DNA of 64,000 nucleotides from assembly GCF_001590835.1 (NCBI RefSeq), contig NZ_LTAQ01000011.1, positions 17,996 to 81,995 of the forward strand, written 5' to 3'. The position numbers and the translations under genes are program-made. The DNA comes from Bacillus gaemokensis (GTDB lineage Bacteria; Bacillota; Bacilli; Bacillales; Bacillaceae_G). The notes under the pieces are model-generated. The model was not told the origin of the DNA, did no database searches, and saw only the letters and a program-made list of their open reading frames with translations. Below are positions 1 to 7,591 of this stretch, piece by piece. Each line of letters begins with the position of its first letter. Positions within the stretch are counted from its first letter, which is position 1.

Positions 1-309
1 TCCTATTAGTAATATATATAGATTTGGGACAAGGACGGATAAACCATTCCCAATTATAAAGACAAGCATCACCAATAATAATAACTTTTTTCTTGGGATT
101 CCTGCTGTAAGAGAGGTGAGGATAGGTGCGCCTATCGTTACACCTAAAGCATATATTGTAACGGTTAATCCTGCCATGCTAACGGAAACATCTAAGTCAT
201 TAGAAATTAAGGGGAGTAGACAAACACTGATAAACTCTGTGACACCGATGGTAAAAGCTGAAATAGCCAAAGTTAATAAAGCTAACGTACTGTTGTTTCG
301 TGTATTCAT
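1..309 (-). CDS. MFS transporter, N-terminal part (runs off the left edge)
   Basis: Only the first about 103 residues are in the window. The translation begins MNTRNNSTLALLTLAISAF and continues with hydrophobic helices and a short basic loop (IPRKKL) between helices 2 and 3. This fits the AraJ/YdhP-like DHA1 drug-efflux branch of the major facilitator superfamily in the cytoplasmic membrane. Two ATG codons stand in tandem (312 and 309). GGAGG lies 4 nt from the first and 7 nt from the second, so the second is preferred. It is transcribed divergently from an ArsR-type repressor, and the shared intergenic region carries three matching palindromes, so it is probably that repressor's target. The substrate cannot be read from the sequence. 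Confidence 0.8.
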   Translation of the reverse strand, partial: MNTRNNSTLALLTLAISAFTIGVTEFISVCLLPLISNDLDVSVSMAGLTVTIYALGVTIGAPILTSLTAGIPRKKLLLLVMLVFIIGNGLSVLVPNLYILLIG

Positions 310-341
310 CATATTACCTCCATGTCTGTGAAATTCGGCAT

Positions 342-466
342 ATCGGGAATTGCCGATTATTTTTTCCTTGTTAACTATGTTAATCGGTTTATACCGATAT
401 ATCAAAATTTAAAATCCTAAACATGGAATGAGATGAATTGACATATCGTAAATAGCCGATTAATCT
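342..466. promoter_or_regulatory. Divergent control region with three 16-bp operators and the arsR promoter
   Basis: Three palindromes share an ATCG(G)-6-7 nt-(C)CGAT layout at 342-357, 383-398 and 445-460. The middle one is perfect (ATCGGT, 4 nt, ACCGAT). The third fills the 17-bp spacer between a TTGACA at 438-443 and a TAATCT at 461-466, so a bound repressor would block RNA polymerase at the regulator's own promoter. The other two lie on the MFS side. The sites are seen directly. That the ArsR protein at 473-787 binds them is inferred from the arrangement. Confidence 0.75.
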
Positions 467-472
467 GGGGAT

Positions 473-787
473 ATGAATAGAATAGAAATTTTTAAAGCAC
501 TTTCTAATGATACTCGTTTAAATATTTTGGAATGGTTGAAAGAACCAGAGAAACACTTTGATAAACCATCAGCTCATTTATCAAAGAACATTAACGAAAA
601 AGGCGGTGTATGTGTAGGGGATATTCAAGAAAAAGCAAATCTTTCTCAATCAACCATTTCACAATATCTTTCTATGATGCAAAAAGCCGGATTATTAGAA
701 TCTACAAGACACGGCCAGTGGACATATTATCGGAGAAATGAAGAAACAATTCGAAACATTACAGAGTTTTTAAAACACAATTTATAA
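473..787 (+). CDS. ArsR-family winged-helix transcriptional repressor
   Basis: This 104-residue protein has the usual ArsR/SmtB opening (IFKALSNDTRLNILEWL) and a recognition-helix region around residues 52-75 (IQEKANLSQSTISQYLSMM). The wing follows (GQWTYYRRN). It lacks an obvious arsenic-type CxC pair in helix 3. The one cysteine, in GGVCVGD, could matter for sensing, but this is not established. The -10 box at 461-466 predicts transcription starting at or next to the ATG, so the message may be leaderless even though GGGG stands at 467-470. It probably represses itself and the divergent MFS pump. Family assignment is firm; the ligand is unknown. Confidence 0.85.
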   Translation: MNRIEIFKALSNDTRLNILEWLKEPEKHFDKPSAHLSKNINEKGGVCVGDIQEKANLSQSTISQYLSMMQKAGLLESTRHGQWTYYRRNEETIRNITEFLKHNL

Positions 788-1153
788 TTATGATTTATCA
801 CATTAAGTTTAGATAGTTACGGTTTCTCTAAAGATGTGAATCAAGTTTCAGGTATCAGATTCGATAAGGAATAAAAAAGCAAGCGCCGTTTGAAATATGA
901 AACGATGCTTGCTTTTTTAGTATTGTATTTTGTAGAGAGGAAGGTCTATTATTTGCCTTGTCCGTAATTGCATCAACAATGTGATGCAATTACGCATCGA
1001 CCAATCAAACAAAAACGTAAAAATATACATGTAATCGGACTGTAGCCGCGATATGACCGTACTAATTCGCAACCAACCTTTCCCGAAATAGAGGAATTGA
1101 ACTTACTTTGTCAAAATACTGCCGGAAGTGAGTGGGGAAGGGATAGGATGTAG
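788..1153. other. Intergenic stretch with gene remnants and a 12-bp inverted repeat
   Basis: No intact gene is visible. About 798-871 reads as an open frame ending in a plausible C-terminus (LDSYGFSKDVNQVSGIRF then DKE and TAA), followed by a terminator. About 1035-1152 reads through about 36 codons without a stop but has no start, so it may be another remnant. A perfect 12-bp inverted repeat (GTAATTGCATCA at 964-975, its complement at 982-993, 6-nt loop) has no T-run and so is not an obvious terminator. I do not recognise any of these. Confidence 0.35.
873..918 (+). terminator. Rho-independent terminator after the arsR region
   Basis: AAAAAGCAAGC pairs with GCTTGCTTTTTT around an inner CGTTT/AAACG stem, ending in six T residues. 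It would end transcripts from the ArsR gene and the short remnant behind it. Confidence 0.8.
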
Positions 1154-1756
1154 TTGAATAGGATCGAGTATATGCTAGTGATTGTGATAGCTTTTGTTAG
1201 TCTGTATATGTATGTACTAGCCAATGTTCATGCTTGTGATTGTGTGCCACAACAGACCGAGGGATCATTTAAGAAAGATGATACGGTATTTGAAGGGACA
1301 GTACTCGAAATTCAAGAGTGAAAGGAAAAGAATGAGACAGGACAAGTTATATTGTTTGAAGTGAAGAAAAACTGGAAAGGCGCAGATTCTTCTCAAATTA
1401 TTATTTATACGACTGGTGGCTCCTGTATGTTTCCTTTTGCGAAAGGAGGAGAATATCTTGTGTTTTCTTCTCAGAGAGGGACAGAAGATCAGTTATATAC
1501 TTCTAGTTGTAGTGGGACGAAACCATTAGCAAGGGCTGAAACGGATATATCCGTTTTAAGTCATATTACAAAGGGAAATGTTCCGACAAAACAAGTGAAT
1601 CTTGAAGGAGATATGCCAAATCATTCTAAAATAAGCAATACTGCTATTGTTGCTGTAGTAGCATTGTTTGCCATCATTATAGGCGTGTTTGTAATAAGAC
1701 GTATGCGCAAAAAAATGATGAATGGGATAGAAAAATATCAATTTTCTTTATGGTAG
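1154..1756 (+). pseudogene. TIMP/NTR-like membrane-anchored protein, interrupted by an in-frame TGA
   Basis: One reading frame runs from a TTG at 1154 (or ATG at 1172) to TAG at 1754-1756, broken only by TGA at 1319-1321. It encodes a signal-like hydrophobic N-terminus and then a CDC motif right after the presumed cleavage site. Next come FEGTVLEI, the core VKKNWKGADSSQIIIY, conserved cysteines in GGSCMFPF and TSSCSGTKPLA, and a C-terminal membrane helix followed by RRMRKK. Two Cys near a new N-terminus plus this core is the layout of the Bacillus TIMP-like (NTR-fold) proteins. The 134-residue piece after the stop lacks the N-terminus, so the product is probably not functional. The exact start is uncertain. 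Confidence 0.75.
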
Positions 1757-1772
1757 TAAGTGGAGTTTAGGC

Positions 1773-2003
1773 TTGTGAAAGCTACATAGTTATGCTAAGA
1801 TTTATGTAACTTTTAATGAACGGAGGGGTCTCCTTTGATCTTAATCAGATTACGTCTCAATACTTTGTGCCGATAATTGAATAGCGCTCAAAGGCTCTGT
1901 CTGTGTACAGAGTGAACGGGATTGGTCTGCCTATTTTAAAGGAACCCTTTATTGAACTTATATGTGAAAAGAGGGAGGGACGAATACGCCCTCTTTTTGT
2001 TTT
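1773..2003 (+). ncRNA. Candidate structured small RNA or leader RNA upstream of hflX
   Basis: TTGTGA (1773-1778), a 17-bp spacer and TAAGAT (1796-1801) look like a promoter. A terminator at 1967-2003 (AAAGAGGG paired with CCCTCTTTTT) ends the unit, which has no credible ORF. The roughly 190 nt between contain several helices: GGAG/CTCC at 1822-1833, CCTTTGA (1832-1838) with TCAAAGG (1888-1894), CTCTGT/ACAGAG (1895-1912) and AAAGG/CCTTT (1938-1950). I could not match it to a known riboswitch or 6S RNA. It could be a free sRNA or the 5' part of a long hflX leader. Confidence 0.45.
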
Positions 2004-2132
2004 GCCTTTAAAAATAGAATGATGTGATATAGGTGTGCATTTCTTTGGATACGTATATCATTTGGGACTTTTTGACCATTTAACAAGTTGAAAGTCATGC
2101 TTTCTTTTGTTTATTTGGTATACCGTTTTACG

Positions 2133-2162
2133 AAAAACACAGGCAGTGACCTGTGTTTTTTA
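2133..2162 (+). terminator. Strong terminator 32 nt before the hflX start; candidate attenuator
   Basis: A perfect 11-bp stem (AAAAACACAGG with CCTGTGTTTTT, loop CAGTGA) and a T-run sit just before the hflX ribosome-binding site. No gene ends immediately upstream, so its likely role is control of hflX. A 30-codon ORF starting at ATG 2097 runs through the hairpin and stops at 2187-2189, but it has no good SD site. Confidence 0.7.
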
Positions 2163-2193
2163 TTTTATGTAATCGAAATGGAGGAATGAATAT

Positions 2194-3453
2194 ATGGAAG
2201 AGATAGTACAAAAAGCAATATTAGTTGGTGTGAATTTAAATAATGAAAGTGATTTTGAATATTCAATGGAGGAATTAGCAAATCTTGCGGAAGCATGTGA
2301 TGTGGAAGTGTTAGGTCAAGTTACGCAAAATTTACATCGTGTAAATCCATCACATTACCTTGGAAAAGGTAAGATTGAAGAAGTATCGGTTTTTGTAAAG
2401 GAAGCAGATGCGAATATGGTCATTTTTAATGATGAGTTATCGCCTTCACAAATTCGCAATTTAGAAGAAGATTTGGATTGTAAAGTAATTGATCGGACCA
2501 TTTTAATTTTAGATATTTTTGCGCAGCGTGCTAAGACGAAAGAAGCACAATTGCAAGTAGAAGTAGCACATTTGCAATATATGATGCCTCGTTTAATCGG
2601 TCTTCGTGAATCGTTAGGAAGACAGAGCGGCGGCGTTGGTACGAAAAACAAAGGTGTCGGTGAGAAGAAATTAGAGCTAGACCGTCGTAAGATTGAAGAA
2701 CAAATTGCAGCGTTAAATAAAGAATTAGAAGCGCTTGTTGCCCAGCGTCAAACGCAGCGTAAACAGCGTAAGAAAAAAGAAGTCCCTGTTGTTTCGTTGG
2801 TAGGATATACAAATGCAGGGAAATCAACGACGATGAATGCGATGCTTGAAATTTTTAACGGTTCTATCGAGAAACAAGTATTTGAAAAGGATATGTTGTT
2901 CGCGACGTTAGAAACATCTGTACGAAATATCGGACTTCCGGATAATAAATCTTTCTTATTAACAGATACAGTTGGATTTGTAAGTAAATTACCACATCAT
3001 CTTGTAAAAGCATTCCGTTCGACGTTAGAAGAAGTAGCGGAAGCAGATTTACTTATTCATGTGGTGGATTATGCAAATCCAAATTATGAACAATTAATTG
3101 AGATTACAAATCAAACACTAAAGAAAATGGGAGTTGAAAATATCCCAACGATTTATGCTTATAATAAGTCGGATATGATGGATGTTGAGATTCCGCAAGT
3201 ACAGGAGAATCGTGTATATTTATCTGCAAAACAAAAAGTGGGCATTCAGGAACTCGTTGAAATGATTCGGTCACACATTTATAAAGAATATACAAAGTGC
3301 GAAATGATGATTCCTTATGATCAAGGGCAAGTTGTTTCCTACTTCAATGAACATGCCCATGTTTTATCTACAAGTTATGAAAATGAAGGCACAAAGATTT
3401 CACTCGAATGTAAGACGAGTGATTTTGAGAAGTATAAGCGTTTTGTAATGTAA
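2194..3453 (+). CDS. hflX: GTPase HflX
   Basis: This is a 419-residue ribosome-associated GTPase of the Obg-HflX group, the normal length for the family. The N-terminal HflX domain contains HYLGKGKIEE and the glycine-rich GRQSGGVGTKNKGVG stretch, followed by a coiled-coil linker (about residues 160-195). The G domain shows G1 GYTNAGKST (about 204), G3 DTVGF (about 257) and G4 NKSD (about 324). HflX proteins bind the 50S subunit and split stalled or heat- and antibiotic-arrested ribosomes. GGAGG stands 9 nt from the ATG. The terminator directly upstream suggests readthrough-controlled expression. It converges on an OppA gene with a shared terminator. Confidence 0.93.
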   Translation: MEEIVQKAILVGVNLNNESDFEYSMEELANLAEACDVEVLGQVTQNLHRVNPSHYLGKGKIEEVSVFVKEADANMVIFNDELSPSQIRNLEEDLDCKVIDRTILILDIFAQRAKTKEAQLQVEVAHLQYMMPRLIGLRESLGRQSGGVGTKNKGVGEKKLELDRRKIEEQIAALNKELEALVAQRQTQRKQRKKKEVPVVSLVGYTNAGKSTTMNAMLEIFNGSIEKQVFEKDMLFATLETSVRNIGLPDNKSFLLTDTVGFVSKLPHHLVKAFRSTLEEVAEADLLIHVVDYANPNYEQLIEITNQTLKKMGVENIPTIYAYNKSDMMDVEIPQVQENRVYLSAKQKVGIQELVEMIRSHIYKEYTKCEMMIPYDQGQVVSYFNEHAHVLSTSYENEGTKISLECKTSDFEKYKRFVM

Positions 3454-3454
3454 A

Positions 3455-3497
3455 GAAAAAAGGCGATCCTATTTTTGGTAGGATCGCTTTTTTTCTT
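3455..3497. terminator. Bidirectional terminator between hflX and the oppA-like gene
   Basis: GCGATCCTA (3463-3471) pairs with TAGGATCGC (3479-3487). An A-run lies on the left and a T-run on the right, so it works for both converging genes. Confidence 0.85.
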
Positions 3498-5137
3498 TAC
3501 TCCGTCATGTAAGCCCATTTGTAAGAGTAAATTCCCGCGAATGGACGAACGACAACATCTTTTACAGTTGGACGTTCTAAATAAACAAGTCCTGACTGGA
3601 AGATTGGAGCGATTGCTGCATCGTCTTCCACTAAAATCTTTTCAGCATCTTGGAACGCCTTCCAACGTGCTGATAAATCATTTAGTAGGGAAGAGCCGGC
3701 ATTTTGAATGAATTCATCATATTTTTTGTTAGAGTAGTTCATTCTATTGAAGGAACCGTCTGTTACAAACATATCTAAAAATGTCATTGGATCTGGATAG
3801 TCGGCTCCCCATGAAGAAAGTGAAATTTCAAAGTCACCGTTTCCTTCATGATCTAAGAACGCTTTTACCGGAAGTGGACTTAATGTAATCTTTAACCCAG
3901 GTAAGTTTTTCTCTAATTCACCTTTTAAGTATTCACTAATCTTTTTATCATTTGATTCGTCAGTTGTTAAAATGGAAAGAGAAACGTTTTGCATATTTGT
4001 TTCTTTTTTTGCAGTTTCCCATAATTTTTTTGCTTCTTTTATATTTGTTTCTACATTTAGATTACTTGTACTACGAAAATCTTTATTGTCAGGTCCCTTT
4101 ACAAATCCTTTTGGAATAAGGGCATTGGCAGGAGTAGAGCCGTTGTTTAAAATTGTGTTTGCTACGCCTTTTTTATCAAATGCAAGAGAAATAGCTTTTC
4201 GTGCATTTTTATTTGCAAGTAATGGATTCTTTTGATTGAACCGGAAGAAACTCACAGAAGGGCGCGATTTTTTCTTTAAACTTGAGTCTTTTTGATATTT
4301 ATCAACGAATTCCGAATTAATGATGATACGGTCTACTTGTTTTCCCTCAAATAAGTTAACTGCTGTAGAAGTATCTTTCACGATATTTACATTAATTTCA
4401 TTTAGTTTTACGTTTTTATTATCCCAATAGTTTGGGTTCTTTTTCATTTTATAGCTTGCATCATGTTTCCATTCACTTAATACAAATGGCCCGTTATAAA
4501 CTACATTTGCAGCTTCAAGTCCATAATTTTTCCCTTGAGCTTCTACCACTTTTTGATTTTGAGGATAGAATGTTGCGAATCCCATTAAACCTAAAAAGTA
4601 GGGAACAGGATGTTCAAGTTGTATTTCAAGTGTTTTATCATCGAGAGCTTTTACACCAAATGAATCGATTGGTAATTCTTTTTTGTTAATTTTTTCGGCA
4701 TTTTTAATATCAAACATAATGTGTGCATATTCAGAGGCAGTCTCTGGACTTACAGCACGTTTCCATGCGTACTCGAAATCATGTGCAGTTACAGGGTCAC
4801 CATTTGACCATTTTGAATCGTGAAGTTTAAATGTGTATGTTTTTCCATCTCCACTTAATTTGTAAGATTCAGCAGCAGCTGGAACTGGTTTGTCATCTGG
4901 TCCAGGCATATAGAGTCCTTCCATAACATTATTTAATGCTCCGTAAGAAAAACCATCAGATGCAATGGATGAATCAAGTGTAGAAATTTCCCCAGATTCT
5001 ACAATGTTTAGCACTTGTTTTGAAGCTGTTTTTTTCTTTTCTGAGCTAGAGGTTGTCTCTTGTTTTTGACCACATGCAGATAAAAATACTGATAGTGTGA
5101 GTGAGAGTGCAACCATCCCTTTTATCTTTTTCTTCAT
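3497..5137 (-). CDS. Oligopeptide ABC transporter substrate-binding lipoprotein (OppA-like)
   Basis: A 546-residue extracellular solute-binding protein of family 5. It has a lipoprotein signal ending in LSAC (lipid-modified Cys22), then the conserved start of the lobe (LNIVESGEISTLDSSIASDG), DSKWSNGDPVTAHDF and YNGPFVLSEW. An ATG lies 9 bases further upstream (5146), but AAAGG is correctly spaced only for the ATG at 5137. No permease or ATPase genes are adjacent, so it presumably feeds a transporter encoded elsewhere. A paralogue of similar length lies at 40867-42495. The particular peptide ligand is unknown. Confidence 0.9.
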   Translation of the reverse strand: MKKKIKGMVALSLTLSVFLSACGQKQETTSSSEKKKTASKQVLNIVESGEISTLDSSIASDGFSYGALNNVMEGLYMPGPDDKPVPAAAESYKLSGDGKTYTFKLHDSKWSNGDPVTAHDFEYAWKRAVSPETASEYAHIMFDIKNAEKINKKELPIDSFGVKALDDKTLEIQLEHPVPYFLGLMGFATFYPQNQKVVEAQGKNYGLEAANVVYNGPFVLSEWKHDASYKMKKNPNYWDNKNVKLNEINVNIVKDTSTAVNLFEGKQVDRIIINSEFVDKYQKDSSLKKKSRPSVSFFRFNQKNPLLANKNARKAISLAFDKKGVANTILNNGSTPANALIPKGFVKGPDNKDFRSTSNLNVETNIKEAKKLWETAKKETNMQNVSLSILTTDESNDKKISEYLKGELEKNLPGLKITLSPLPVKAFLDHEGNGDFEISLSSWGADYPDPMTFLDMFVTDGSFNRMNYSNKKYDEFIQNAGSSLLNDLSARWKAFQDAEKILVEDDAAIAPIFQSGLVYLERPTVKDVVVRPFAGIYSYKWAYMTE

Positions 5138-5388
5138 AGCTGTCATCCTTTCCCTTCATCTCTTGCCTAAGTATAAAAGAAGATAAAGAAAATTTCTATA
5201 ATTAAATCTGATAAATCCTATACAAAAACAATAAATTAAGAGGTTTATATAAACTCGAAGTTGTGTGGCTGGAAAAAGAAGCAAAACCAGTATAGAATAG
5301 AAAATATTTCAAAAATCAGAAATTATTACAGTAGGTGTAATACTAATTAGTTACATTTTCTGTTTTTTGAGGAAGGAGAGAGTGAAAT

Positions 5389-6597
5389 ATGCAGGCAGTT
5401 TCGAAAGAGAATACAGTGGCCACGCCAACGATTTATCGCATTTTATTTGCGATTAGTTTTGGACATTTTTTAAATGATTCGATGCAGGCAGTTGTACCAG
5501 CACTGTTTCCTATTTTGGAAAAATCGATGAATTTATCCTATATGCAGGTGGGGTGGATTGCCTTTGCGTTAAATATGACGTCATCGATTATGCAACCGGT
5601 GTTTGGGATGTACTCTGATAAGAAGCCATCGCCATTTTTATTACCACTCGGTATGTTTTCAAGTATGCTTGGGATGATTGGACTTGCGTTTGCACCAAAC
5701 TTTATTATCGTTATTATTTCTGTTTTATTTATTGGATTAGGATCAGCAGTCTTTCATCCTGAAGGAGCACGTGTTGCTTATATGGCAGCTGGTGCAAAGC
5801 GTGGTTTGGCGCAGTCGATTTATCAAGTAGGGGGAAATACAGGGAATTCTCTTGCTCCAATTTTTACAGCGTTAATTTTCGTTCCGCTTGGTCAAATCGG
5901 GGCACTTGGCTTTACAGGCTTTGCGGTGGTCGGTATTGTATTATTAATTTTCGTTTCAAGTTGGTACAAAAATGAGTTAATAAATGGTGCCGTACGAAGA
6001 AAGAAACGTGCTGCACTTGAGGCTGAGAATGCAATTGTTAGTACACATATAAAATTTGTAATTGTTCTTCTGGTCTTCTTAACCTTTGTTCGTTCTTGGT
6101 ATGGAGCTGGTATTGGGAATTTCTATCAGTTTTATTTAATTGAGCATTACGGTTTGTCTATTCAAAATGCGCAGTACTTTGTATTTGCTTTTATGATTGC
6201 TGGTGTTCTCGGTACATTCTTTGGTGGACCGTTAGCAGATCGGTTTGGGAAGAAAAATATTATCGTATTTTCGATGCTAGGTTCTGCACCACTGGCGCTT
6301 TTATTACCACATGTTTCTCTTGCGTGGGTTGTGCCACTATTTATCTGTATTGGTTTCATTAGTTCTAGTAGTTTTAGTGTTATCGTTGTGTACGCACAAG
6401 AGCTTGTTCCAGGAAAAGTGGGAATGGTGTCAGGGTTAATTGTTGGCCTTGCATTTGGTCTTGGAGCGTTAGGAGCTGTTGTTCTTGGGAAATTAGCAGA
6501 TGTGTATAGCTTGCAACTTATTATGGTATTATGTAGTTGTTTACCATTAATTGGACTTACATCATGGCTACTGCCAAGCGACCGAAAATTAGTATAG
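5389..6597 (+). CDS. MFS exporter of the fosmidomycin-resistance (Fsr) type
   Basis: A 402-residue protein with 12 predicted membrane helices. The opening FGHFLNDSMQAVVPALFPI is the hallmark of the Fsr/YfnC branch of the MFS. MYSDKKPSP and LADRFGKK are the two cytoplasmic loop motifs (helices 2-3 and 8-9), and helix 4 reads FHPEGARVAYM. Members export fosmidomycin or unknown compounds; the natural substrate here cannot be deduced. The stop is only 15 nt before the cysK start, so the two genes are probably co-transcribed. It is divergent from the oppA-like gene across about 250 bp. Confidence 0.85.
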   Translation: MQAVSKENTVATPTIYRILFAISFGHFLNDSMQAVVPALFPILEKSMNLSYMQVGWIAFALNMTSSIMQPVFGMYSDKKPSPFLLPLGMFSSMLGMIGLAFAPNFIIVIISVLFIGLGSAVFHPEGARVAYMAAGAKRGLAQSIYQVGGNTGNSLAPIFTALIFVPLGQIGALGFTGFAVVGIVLLIFVSSWYKNELINGAVRRKKRAALEAENAIVSTHIKFVIVLLVFLTFVRSWYGAGIGNFYQFYLIEHYGLSIQNAQYFVFAFMIAGVLGTFFGGPLADRFGKKNIIVFSMLGSAPLALLLPHVSLAWVVPLFICIGFISSSSFSVIVVYAQELVPGKVGMVSGLIVGLAFGLGALGAVVLGKLADVYSLQLIMVLCSCLPLIGLTSWLLPSDRKLV

Positions 6598-6612
6598 AAT
6601 AGGGGATACGCT

Positions 6613-7530
6613 ATGAAACGATGTCACAACGTTACAGAATTAATTGGAGATACACCTGTCGTACGTTTATCTCGCTTCGTTCCAGAAGATGCAGCGGATG
6701 TATATGTGAAATTAGAAATGTTTAATCCATCTCGAAGCGTGAAGGACCGTGCTGCCTATAATTTAATTCATATGGCGGAAGAGAATGGCCATATTCAGCC
6801 TGGCGATACGATTATTGAACCAACAAGTGGAAATACAGGGATTGGTTTAGCGATGAATGCAGCTGCTAAAGGGTATAAAGCGATTTTAATTATGCCAGAT
6901 AATATGTCAAAAGAACGGATTAATTTATTGAAGGCATATGGAGCAGAGGTAGTATTAACGCCCGCGGAACAAAGAATGCCGGGAGCAATTGCGAAGGCAG
7001 TAGAATTACAAAAACAAATACCAAATAGTTTTATTCCGCAGCAGTTTGAAAATCCAGCAAATCCGAATATTCATCGTTATACAACAGCTCTTGAAATTTA
7101 TGAGCAAATGGATGGAGAGTTAGATGCTTTTGTAGCAACCGCTGGAACTGGTGGAACTATCACAGGAACAGGGGAAACGTTAAAAGAGAAATTACCGGAC
7201 TTATATATTGCGGTAGTAGAACCAAAAGGATCTCCTGTTTTATCTGGTGGTGTTCCAGGGCCTCATAAACTAGTTGGAACAAGTCCCGGATTCGTTCCGA
7301 AAAACTTAAATACAGAAGTATACAATGAAATCATTCAAATTGGAGATGAAGAGGCGCTTACTACCATGAGGAATCTAGCGAAGCAAGAGGGGATATTAGT
7401 AGGTCCATCTTCAGGTGCGTCGGTTTATGCCGCAATCATGATAGCGAAACGGTTAGGTGCTGGAAAGAAAGTATTATGTATTGCGCCTGATACGGGAGAA
7501 CGCTATTTAAGTATGGGATTGTTTGAATAA
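6613..7530 (+). CDS. cysK: Cysteine synthase (O-acetylserine sulfhydrylase)
   Basis: A 305-residue fold-type II PLP enzyme that makes L-cysteine from O-acetylserine and sulfide in the cytosol. It has the PLP lysine in NPSRSVKDRAA (Lys44), the substrate loop EPTSGNTGIG (about 70-79), the phosphate-binding TAGTGGTITGTG (about 175-186) and a C-terminal PSSGAS motif. The length is normal for CysK. It follows the Fsr-type exporter with a 15-nt gap and is closed by a terminator. No S-box or CymR-type site was recognised, so its regulation is unclear. B. cereus-group genomes carry several CysK/CysM paralogues, and this could be a secondary one. Confidence 0.9.
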   Translation: MKRCHNVTELIGDTPVVRLSRFVPEDAADVYVKLEMFNPSRSVKDRAAYNLIHMAEENGHIQPGDTIIEPTSGNTGIGLAMNAAAKGYKAILIMPDNMSKERINLLKAYGAEVVLTPAEQRMPGAIAKAVELQKQIPNSFIPQQFENPANPNIHRYTTALEIYEQMDGELDAFVATAGTGGTITGTGETLKEKLPDLYIAVVEPKGSPVLSGGVPGPHKLVGTSPGFVPKNLNTEVYNEIIQIGDEEALTTMRNLAKQEGILVGPSSGASVYAAIMIAKRLGAGKKVLCIAPDTGERYLSMGLFE

Positions 7531-7552
7531 TGGTTTCTTTTGAAAAGAATAG

Positions 7553-7590
7553 AAAAAGGTGTAGCTATTTTTAGGCTACACCTTTTTTAC
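7553..7590. terminator. Bidirectional terminator between cysK and the flippase gene
   Basis: AAAAAGGTGTAGC (7553-7565) pairs with GCTACACCTTTTT. The A- and T-rich flanks let it serve both converging genes. Confidence 0.85.
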
Positions 7591-7591
7591 G

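Noticed and set aside
1319-1321. TGA in the TIMP-like gene as a selenocysteine or readthrough codon
   Set aside because: No SECIS-like element is apparent, the family has no selenocysteine at this position, and Bacillus does not normally make selenoproteins.
1808-2000. Assigning the RNA upstream of hflX as 6S RNA
   Set aside because: The length is similar, but the 5' and 3' ends do not form the long closing stem with a central bubble expected of 6S RNA.
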